A DNA stretch of 64,000 nt, taken from the NCBI GenBank assembly GCA_001584585.1, contig LSYV01000036.1, positions 815,048 through 879,047 of the forward strand. Direction: 5' to 3'. Positions within the stretch are counted from its first letter, which is position 1, and each line of letters starts with the position of its first letter. Below, one piece after another: positions 55,791 to 64,000 of this stretch. The stretch is from Gonium pectorale (taxonomy: Eukaryota; Chlorophyta; Chlorophyceae; Chlamydomonadales; Volvocaceae). The position numbers and the translations under genes are program-made. Under the pieces are notes generated by a model. That model searched no databases. It was given only the letters and a program-made list of their open reading frames with translations, and was not told the origin of the DNA.

Positions 55791-56885
55791 AAAGGGAGGG
55801 CGGGAGGGCTGATATCAGCAGCCCCGAGGCAGCCCCGAGGGCCTCCCATCCGCTTGGGCCGAGGGTAGGCGTAAGTAAGCGGAGGTACGTAAAAACGGCA
55901 GGTTACTCTTGACCCCATGAGACCAAGAAGGAACGGTACGGTGATTGTAGGTAACACCCAATCTCGTACGTGAGGCCTCCGGTTCAAGCGCGAGCGTGCC
56001 TGTGGCACAGATCCGCGACCAGGCCCAACAGACAGGATGCCCATCCACTGCTCAGCTTATGATGGCCTGACCGTGCTCCGGGCAAAGGGGTGGGGTGCGT
56101 TGCGCTACAATCTTCGCCTCTTGCGAGATCGCTTGCAGAAGACGAAATTGGGACGGCTTGAGCCATCTAATACCCTGACTTGCCATCGCCCGTCATTACG
56201 TGTAACACAACGTGGTCAGCCAATTTTTTTTCCAAATTCCAGTCAAGCTGCTGGTTGCCACCAAGGTTACAAACGTGACCATCCTTGCCCCTCCCCTACG
56301 GATGCCTACGGATGTGGCCGCAGAGCTGCTGGGTTGGATGCCATTGTGGGCGCCCTCTTGGGCCCTCCGCGCGGACCGCAGCAGACCACAGACAGCGCCG
56401 AAACCCCCGCAACCCCCGCCAGCCTGACCAACTTCACATGTGCTGGTCACGCCGTTGCGGCACTGCACATGGCGACACCCGCATTGCTGTGCACGGTAGG
56501 CGTGCGTTTCGGGTCTGCCCCTCCTCCGTTTGGCAGCACTAGGAGCACCCCCGCCACGTGCGTCGGCCCAACGGCGCCAGTCGGCAAAGGACCCACAAGC
56601 GCACTTGGGCAGCGAGTGCAGCAGCCACTGCTGAAAGGCAGTTTTCCTAAATGCTCGGGGCGCATGGGGCGAGCGAGCAAGTCGCCGCGCGCAAGCCGCC
56701 AACATCCGCCGACACCAGCAGGACCCGAAACATCTGAGCGCGCCCTGCCGCGCCGCGCATAGCGCACCAGTTACTGTTTCAGGGCTAACGTCGCGCCGGC
56801 AGTAGCTCTTGGAGAGCGTTAGGGCAGTTGGTGGTCGGCACCTCCACAATTTTTTCCCGAGCGATTGTTTTGGATATCGTGTAGA

Positions 56886-56891
56886 TTTATA
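56886..56891 (+). promoter_or_regulatory. TATA-like element upstream of EEF2
   Basis: TTTATA followed by GG, about 190 bases before the EEF2 start codon. It is a possible TATA box for this strongly expressed gene, but the distance implies a 5' UTR of about 160 bases. Position only. Confidence 0.25.
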
Positions 56892-57078
56892 GGACCTTTG
56901 GGCGAGCAGGCGGGGATTCCGACGACGGGGCTCCCTGGAGCACGGCATTTCGCCTTGTCGTCGTCGTCTCCCGCATTCGCCCTTTTCACCCCTTGCGCTG
57001 CAGCAAGGCCATACTCACTTTCGGCTGCAGAGTCAGCCACCCTCCCCTAGTTGGGCCGTTCTCACCGAAGCGTGAAAA

Positions 57079-60000
57079 ATGGTGAGCCGACAGTAGGCGG
57101 CCCGACCCCCGCCACTAGGCAGCCTCTGCTCTCCACCCTAGGCAGATGCGTAACACATTTGGTCCTGCGTGGCCGCAAATGGCCGCAGGTGAAGTTCACT
57201 ATCGAGGAGATCCGCGCGCTCATGGACAAGAAGCACAACATCCGCAATATGTCCGTGATTGCCCACGTCGACCACGGTATGTGATGCTGCCATGACTGCA
57301 ATTGGGATTGGCCTGACGTCTGGGGGCGGCTGCAGGCAAGTCGACGCTCACGGACTCGCTGGTCGCTGCGGCTGGTATCATGGCCGTGGAGCAGGTGCGC
57401 CGCCGCAGATCCTCGCCCGGTCCCGGGACCCCCTCGCCAGCCCCGCTCCTGCTCACCCAATTGCAATTACTCTATACAGGCCGGCGATGCCCGCCTCACC
57501 GACACGCGCGCGGACGAGCAGGAGCGCGGCATTACCATCAAGTCGACCGGCATCTCGCTCTATTACCAGATGTCCGATGAGGACCTGAAGAACTTCACTG
57601 GCGAGCGTAGCGGCAACGATTACTTGGTGAACCTGATCGACTCTCCCGGCCACGTCGATTTCTCGTCGGAGGTGACTGCCGCGCTGCGCATCACTGATGG
57701 CGCGCTGGTCGTCGTGGATTGCGTGGAGGGCGTCTGCGTGCAGACGGAGACTGTGCTGCGCCAGGCTCTGGCCGAGCGCATCCGTCCCGTCCTGACCGTC
57801 AACAAGATGGACCGCTGCTTCCTCGAGCTGATGCTGGAGGGCGAGGAGGCCTACACTACGTACCTGCGCGTGATTGAGAACGCGAACGTGATCATGGCCA
57901 CGTACCAGGACGACGCCATGGGCGACATCCAGGTGTACCCCGACAAGTCGACCGTGTCGTTCTCGGCCGGTCTGCACGGCTGGGCTTTCACCCTGACGAC
58001 CTTCGCCCGCATGTACGCGGCCAAGTTCGGCACCGATGAGGCCCGCATGATTACGAAGCTGTGGGGCGACAACTTCTTCGACCCCGCCACCAAGAAGTGG
58101 ACCACCAAGCAGACGGATTCGCCCACCTGCAAGCGTGGCTTCGTGCAGTTCATCTACGAGCCCATTAAGACCGTGATTGAGCTGGCCATGAAGGACGCCA
58201 AGGACAAGCTGTTCCCCATGCTGGAGAAGCTGCAGGGTAGGACATGCTGCGGCTGAGCGGTCGGGATTTGGGGGCATCGAAGGCTTGGACCGGGGGCAGT
58301 AACGCTCTCTAGCGTTAGTGACCAAAGCAGCATGGCGGATGAGTGAAGCAACAGCATGCACTTAAGGGCATGATTGATATGTTGGTTTAGCTCCACGTCG
58401 CGTCCCGTGGGTCGGCTGTGCCCCTGCGAGCAAGCACGGGGTCCTGTCGCATGCTCATGCTGTGTGTCGGGCAGCTAATTACCAATAATGTGTCGGGCAG
58501 CTAATTGCAAATATTGCCAGCCAAATTCATGCCATCATGCAGTTGCACTAGTGGTGGGTTTGTTGCTTTTGCAGGCGGCGAGGACCGCGAGTCAAATGGA
58601 TTGTTTGGCGACCCGGGTTCATTCTGCTTCTGCGGAGTACGCTTGCAGCATGCCCATCTTGCTTTGCCTCCCCCTCGCCTCCAGGGCCTGTACGCCATCG
58701 TGCCCTCTAGCCCTCACCTCCCGCCTGGCCCCCTCACCTCGCCTTGCACTCCCTATCTCTCCCCAGTCCTGTCCCGCCTCAAGTCGGAGGACAAGGAGCT
58801 CAGCGGCAAGCCGCTGATGAAGCGCATCATGCAGTCGTGGCTGCCCGCCAACGAGGCGCTGCTGGAGATGATCGTGTACCACCTGCCGTCGCCCGCCAAG
58901 GCCCAGAAGTACCGCGTGGATGTGCTGTACGAGGGCCCGCTGGACGACCAGTACGCCACGGCCATCCGCAACTGCGATCCCGACGGCCCGCTCATGTGCT
59001 ATGTCTCTAAGATGATTCCCACCGCCGACAAGGGCCGCTTCTTCGCGTTCGGCCGTGTGTTTGCCGGCAAGGTGTCGACCGGCGCCAAGGTCCGCATCAT
59101 GGGCGCCAACTACGTGCCCGGTGAGCAGTTCTTTGGCGTGGGCAGTGCTAGGGGCCGCTGGCGCGAAAGGGGCGGGGGAGCAGGGAGGTGCATATGCGCG
59201 CGAAAGGGGCGGAAACGCGGGTACGTGGCTGGGAGGACGATTGTGCCGCATTGCAAGTTGTGACAGCGGGGCGAGTTGCGTCGCTATGTGTGGCGGGAAG
59301 CTTGGAGCGAGACTTGGACTAGCAGTGCAGCAGGGTTTGATAATGTGGTGGTCCAGCACCGGTTCGGCAGCCCTGAATTGAGGCGTCACCCTTCAGCGGG
59401 CGTCTAGTAGGACTTGCCCCGTTTGAATCGCACACCAGAATATCAAGCACGAAACACGTATCATGGCATCGCTCGCTCCAGCGGCCCGTGTCCTGATCGA
59501 ATGCGGGAATGCTATAAGTGGGCTTGGACGGCTTGCAGCTCCTGGTTGCGTGCTGCAGCCTTGCAAATTGGCTGCGCCCCACTGGTTCGCTCAATCCCCC
59601 GGATGCCCTGTGGAATTTGGGCACCGTGTCCTCTGCCTACGTGCCCTGTCCCCTCGCGCCTTCCTCAACTCTCCTCTCCCCCTCGCCCCGCCCCCTCCAT
59701 CTCCGTGACGCCAGGCGAGAAGAAGGACTTGTACAACAAGTCGGTGCAGCGCACCGTGCTGTGCATGGGCCGCAAGCAGGAGGCTGTGGAGGACGTGCCC
59801 TGCGGCAACACCGTTGCCCTGGTCGGCCTGGACCAGTACATCACCAAGACGGCCACCATCACCAAGGAGGGCTGCGACGATGCCTTCCCCATGAAGGCCA
59901 TGAAGTTCAGCGTGTCGCCTGTCGTGCGCGTGGCCGTGGAGCCCAAGAACGCGTCGGACCTGCCCAAGCTGGTGGAGGGCCTGAAGCGCCTGGCCCGCTC

Positions 60001-62236
60001 GGACCCCATGGTGCAGGTGCGGTGGTCTTGGCCAGGAAGCTGACGGACTGGGATGGGAGGTGTATGCCGGGAGATTGAGGCAAAGATGGTTGCAACAGCG
60101 GCTTGGAACCAAGCGATGTCGACCCAGGTTACCCCCAGTCATGGATACTTCCGACTGAGTCGGGTTACCCAATTCAGCGGGCACGGTTTGATGAGGTTCA
60201 TCTACGGTCTCACTCTCCATCCGCCTGCTCCTGCCCTCTCAACCGGCCGGTCAGCTGGATGAGGCCGGTGATGGCAGCGGTGGGCAAGCAAGCAAAAGCA
60301 CCTTCAGAGTTGTCTTAACCCGGTTCCACTCTCATCCTGCAATGTAGTGCATCATCGAGGAGACTGGCGAGCACATCATTGCCGGCGCCGGTGAGCTGCA
60401 CCTGGAGATCTGCCTGAAGGATCTGCAGGACGACTTCATGGGTGGCGCTGAGATCAAGGTGGGCTCCTGGGCCATATGCTGCTGGATTGGCTGGGCGTGG
60501 GTCGCATGATAAAAAACACACACAGCGATACCCCGGCGTCTTGCGCTGCACGCAAGCCGATAGGGATGATGTGGTTGTCAGCTCTTGGGAATGCGGGCTT
60601 TGACAAGGATACGCGCGGGCTTTTGCTAGGCATCAGGACAGGACAAGAGGCGGAACGCCCTCGTATGCCCGCGGTGTAGGATTACCGACGCCTGTCTGAA
60701 GCGTGCACCACCAAACCTTGGCGCCGGACTTCAGTGCCCTGACTGGGCAGTACGGCTTTCTGACAATTCCATTATTCCTTGCTCGTCTCGTCCGCAGATC
60801 TCGGAGCCCGTGGTGGCGTTCCGCGAGACTGTGTCGTCCACCTCGGACCACGTGGTGATGTCCAAGTCGCCCAACAAGCACAACCGCCTGTACATCCAGG
60901 CCCGCCCCATGGAGGACGGCCTGCCCGAGGCCATCGAGGCCGGCCGGGTAGGTGTCGTGGGACGGCTAGATCCTCTTGCGAGGGGGGCCGTCTGGTGGGG
61001 ATAGCAACTGTCTGCTGCACCGCGGCGATTCACGTGGGCATTGCACGGGCACGGGGCCCTCCTTCGTATATGCGCATGAGGCTACAGAATTGCCGATTTG
61101 CCGCGGTCTTCTCTTCCGTGACACTTGGCACTTGCCCTGACCGTATCCGTCCCGCCCGTGCTCCGTGCCCGTGCCTTCCTCCCCCTCCCACCCACGATCA
61201 CAGGTCGGCCCCCGCGACGACCCCAAGATCCGCTCCAAGATCCTGTCGGAGGAGTTCGGCTGGGACAAGGAAGTGGCCAAGAAGATCTGGTGCTTCGCCC
61301 CCGACACGAACGGCGCCAACGTCATGGTGGACGCCACCAAGGGTGTGCAGTACCTGAACGAGATCAAGGACTCTTGCGTGGCCGCCATGCAGTGGGCGTG
61401 CAAGGAGGGTGTCCTGGCCGAGGAGAACCTCCGCGGCATTGTGTTCGAGTTCATGGATGTGGTGCTCCACACCGACGCCATCCACCGCGGTGGTGGCCAG
61501 ATCATTCCCACGGCGCGCCGGTGAGCATCGCGGCGGGACAAGGCCTAGCTAGCAGGATTGGGATGTCTTACCAGTGCAGGAACGGATGTTGCGGGAGCGT
61601 CGCGGCGGAACAAAGTCTAGCTAGCAGGATTCGGATGTCTTCTATCATGTATATGCTATTTACGGATGTTGCGTGCATACGATGCACGAAGGCGATCCAC
61701 GCTATGTAGCATGTCGTCTGAAAGGAATGATGCACTAGCGGCACTTAATCGCGGACTCGCGGAATATCAACTGCGCGTCCTTCGGAGTTGTCTGTCTTAC
61801 CCCTCTTCCCTCCCCCTTCTTATCTCTCTTCCCGCGCAGCGTCATCTACGCCGCCGAGCTCACGGCCTCGCCCCGCCTCTGCGAGCCCGTGTACCTGGTG
61901 GAGATCCAGGCGCCCGAGAGCGCCCTGGGCGGCATCTACTCGACGCTCAACACCAAGCGCGGCATGGTGTTCGAGGAGATGCAGCGCCCCGGTACGCCCA
62001 TGTACAACATCAAGGCGTACCTGCCAGTCGTGGAGTCGTTCGGCTTCACCTCGGTGCTGCGCGCCAACACCTCGGGCCAGGCGTTCCCCCAGTGCGTGTT
62101 CGACCACTGGGATGTGATGCCCATGAACCCCCTGGAGAAGGGCAACCAGGCCAACACCCTGGTCACCAACATCCGCGCGCGCAAGGGCCTCAAGGCCGAG
62201 CCCTCGCCGCTGGGCGAGTACGAGGACAAGCTGTAA
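57079..62236 (+). CDS. EEF2: Translation elongation factor 2
   Basis: Ten exons: 57079-57081 (the ATG alone), 57189-57276, 57336-57394, 57480-58236, 58767-59120, 59715-60016, 60348-60458, 60798-60947, 61204-61520 and 61840-62236; all phases agree and give 845 residues, the usual length. eEF2 is the GTPase that translocates tRNA and mRNA on the 80S ribosome. GTPase motifs: AHVDHGKST, the switch region [23 protein letters not shown], and NKMD. Later domains include [59 protein letters not shown] and, near the end, [20 protein letters not shown]. The diphthamide histidine is about His702 in [18 protein letters not shown]. Codon use is much more C/G-ending than in neighbouring genes, as expected for a highly expressed gene. 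Intron lengths run from 59 to 594 bases. Confidence 0.98.
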
Positions 62237-64000
62237 AGGCTTGCGCCACGTGCTTTCATGCAGTACGCGGTTGTACGACGCTGCGTGGTCGTACCTCGGC
62301 GCGTGGCAGCGTGGAGCTGTCGGGCGCTCGGCGGCGGCAGCGGCGGAGTGATGAGCAGCTAAGCGGCCTGCGGTGTGGTGTCGTCAGCGATGGCGGCAAG
62401 TGCCCCTCCCACTGCTGCCGCCGGATGTTGTACCGGCGGCGGCTTGTCGGGGAAGCGGCATGGCGCGTAGCTAGGCGTCTGGTGGGTGTGGACGGGACCT
62501 GGTGAGCTGCGGACCGAAGCTGTGGAAGCGGGTGGGGGGCGGAGGCGGCCATCGCGCAGCTCCTGTCCGTACACGCTCCGCATGCGTAAGGTTGTCCGGC
62601 CGTAGGGCATGTTTCGCAGGAGCGTTTAGTGTTGCTGCGTTTGGTTGTTAGTAGCTGTCGTTTGTTCGGTTCCTCGGTGGTTGTCGTGTCAGATTTGCTC
62701 CAGTCGGAGGCGGCTCGCAGAGAGCGCGCCCGGGTAGCGGCGCGCATGTGCCCCATGGCCTCTCTTCACGTCGCCGCATACGCGCGCGCGAGTTTGGCCA
62801 TGCCGCCCCGCCAGTCCTTCTGAGCTAGCGCTGCTCGCTGCTTGCACAGACCACAATCAGGCCTCACGGGGAATGACCGCAGCGCTATTGTTGCGAAGGC
62901 AGTTTTGACCGCACTGAGAGAGGGGTGTGCGCGCCCTGTTTTGACGCGCTTCGGATGCGGATGCGGACGCAACCGCTCTGGGCTACGGACACTTCTTGAC
63001 ACGTTATTCACAAGTGCCTTGCACCGCCGAGACTGCGCAAGTCATTCTGGCCATTGAGGGAGCCGAAGACAGGCCCTGTAAGGATGACAGCAGGATGGTG
63101 GATTACCTGTTTCCCTGCGCAGCGCTGAAGCGTTGTCACATGCTCGATGCACAGGGACTATGAAGCTCCAGTCAATAGGCAACGCAAGATCTTTGGCATA
63201 ACACCGCACTACTCAGCAATTGGGAATGGTCTACCCGCAATGCATTGGCTTGTACCTGTTTGGGCTGCGTAATCCAGACGACAAGTTGATTGGATCAGCC
63301 GAAGCTGCGACCATAGCGGGCGGGATTTGAACGGCCAAAGGTCTCGCCCAAATCGTACAGGGATGTCCCGGGGACCTGCAGCCGTTTCTCTGCAGTTCAT
63401 TGTCTTGCAGCTTCTTTAAGCATCTCTTAAGGCAGCGCACCCGAGACGCGACGGTGGGCCGCCGGCCACGAGCGATGACTCGAGGTTTTGTTTTGTGGAA
63501 AGTTTTCAGGCGGAGATACGAGAAAAAGCGACGAAGGCACCGGCCCGAACAGGGGAGCAGCCCCGCAAAACACGACAGAAAGCACCACCCCGCAAAACCC
63601 ATTACCAAAAATTCACCACGCACCCCGAACCCCCAGCCCGACCACGAAACTCAGCGGGCACATTGCGACTGCGCGCGTGGCCCGCGGGTGACCACCCCGC
63701 CTCCCGCCTCCTGCTGCAAATTGAAGGCCTCCTGATGCTCCACAGCCGCATCCGCCAATGCTGGGGCATGCATGCGGACCCGTCGTACGCAGCACCATGT
63801 ACTGTACCGGCGTTGCAACTCCTGATGATTTGTATGATTACAGCCATGTCCAGGGTTTTCAGGCATTCGCGTGTTTGCATTCCAATGCAGCTGGGCGCGC
63901 GGCCGGTCTGGTAATCGATGAACGGGTTGCCATGACTACAACACTGCCGAGTAACCCTGGCGACTAGCAGCCCAACAGGTGTAGTCCGACAGGACGGGTA
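62237..64000. other. EEF2 3' UTR and downstream intergenic DNA
   Basis: No gene is supported. The first several hundred bases are presumably EEF2 3' UTR. Open frames near 63400-63970 on both strands lack domains, splice logic and coding bias. The sequence becomes less GC-rich from about 62840 on. Confidence 0.5.
63077..63081 (+). terminator. Candidate TGTAA poly(A) signal of EEF2
   Basis: TGTAA 841 bases past the EEF2 stop. The first TGTAA is at the stop codon itself (CTGTAA), which cannot serve. A long 3' UTR is normal in this lineage, but the site is unconfirmed. Confidence 0.35.

Larger units (their letters stand above)
54246..57078. other. Intergenic, 2.8 kb, with EEF2 promoter at the right end
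   Basis: No gene could be supported. It should contain the GNAT 3' UTR at the left (a plus-strand TGTAA is at 54978-54982, over 700 bases from the stop) and the EEF2 promoter and 5' UTR at the right. The middle carries short tandem duplications. The open frames on the minus strand at 56196-57040 have no recognisable content. Confidence 0.5.

Noticed and set aside
56196..56948. Minus-strand open frame of 250 residues
   Set aside because: Composition is Arg/Cys/Ala-rich, as expected from GC-rich DNA read in a random frame. There are no motifs and no conserved-looking pattern.
56819..57040. Minus-strand open frame of 73 residues beginning MADSAAESEYGLAAAQG, 38 bp from the EEF2 start
   Set aside because: It covers the expected EEF2 promoter and 5' UTR, has no recognisable domain and no splice partner.
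63300..63360. Minus-strand tRNA T-loop-like sequence CGTTCAAATCCCGC
   Set aside because: The stem does not pair and no cloverleaf can be drawn around it.
63400..63967. Open frames at the right edge
   Set aside because: Mixed composition without motifs on either strand; nothing links them to a gene.

Overview
The window reads as nuclear DNA of a green alga of the Chlamydomonas/Volvox kind (Chlorophyta). It is GC-rich, and its genes are split into many short exons by GT-AG introns of about 60-800 bp. Proteins carry long Ala/Gly/Gln/Pro-rich tracts. Several 3' ends have TGTAA, the usual poly(A) signal of this group. One gene encodes a thylakoid rhodanese-like protein (TROL), so the cell is photosynthetic. 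Two assembly gaps (11438-12351 and 35063-35082) are present. Gene models below were spliced by eye from reading phase, splice sites and family similarity; no transcript or database evidence was available.

Layout, left to right. 1-1351: no supportable gene, one short tandem repeat. 1352-1633 (-): an isolated, frameshifted FANCL-type RING exon. 2735-3964 (-): RAD6/UBC2-type ubiquitin-conjugating enzyme. 4535-18338 (-): a giant gene (over 3,000 residues) with plant DUF627/DUF629 USP-related domains, a zinc-finger region, coiled coils and a Gln/Ala/Pro/Gly-rich tail, but no visible peptidase domain; it is interrupted by the large gap. 19153-25988 (-): VPS33. 26309-26886 (+): 157-residue protein with one C-terminal membrane helix. 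27156-29520 (+): Ala-rich coiled-coil protein with unresolved start. 29929-32506 (-): eIF3k. 32888-36883 (+): 601-residue unknown with an organelle-type N-terminus. 38727-44403 (-): TROL with an unusual repeat-bearing tail. 45265-48108 (-): NIPSNAP. 48520-50642 (+): FHA-RING protein. 51046-51915 (-): ORMDL. 51969-54245 (+): IDM1-type GNAT. 57079-62236 (+): EEF2, complete in 10 exons.

The neighbours are mostly unrelated housekeeping genes, as expected in a nuclear genome: translation (eIF3k, eEF2), endosome/vacuole fusion (VPS33), sphingolipid control (ORMDL), ubiquitin signalling (UBC2, FANCL-like RING, FHA-RING, the USP-related giant), mitochondria (NIPSNAP) and photosynthesis (TROL). Four divergent pairs share short upstream regions: VPS33/TM protein, eIF3k/601-aa protein, NIPSNAP/FHA-RING and ORMDL/GNAT. 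The last pair has only 53 bp between start codons.

Most worth follow-up: the TROL tail with three Trp-containing helical repeats 60-73 residues apart; the giant USP-related protein with a low-complexity tail in place of a peptidase; the FANCL-like RING exon broken by an 8-nt duplication near an E2 gene; the 53-bp ORMDL/GNAT interval; and a strictly alternating 20-mer array inside a TROL intron.
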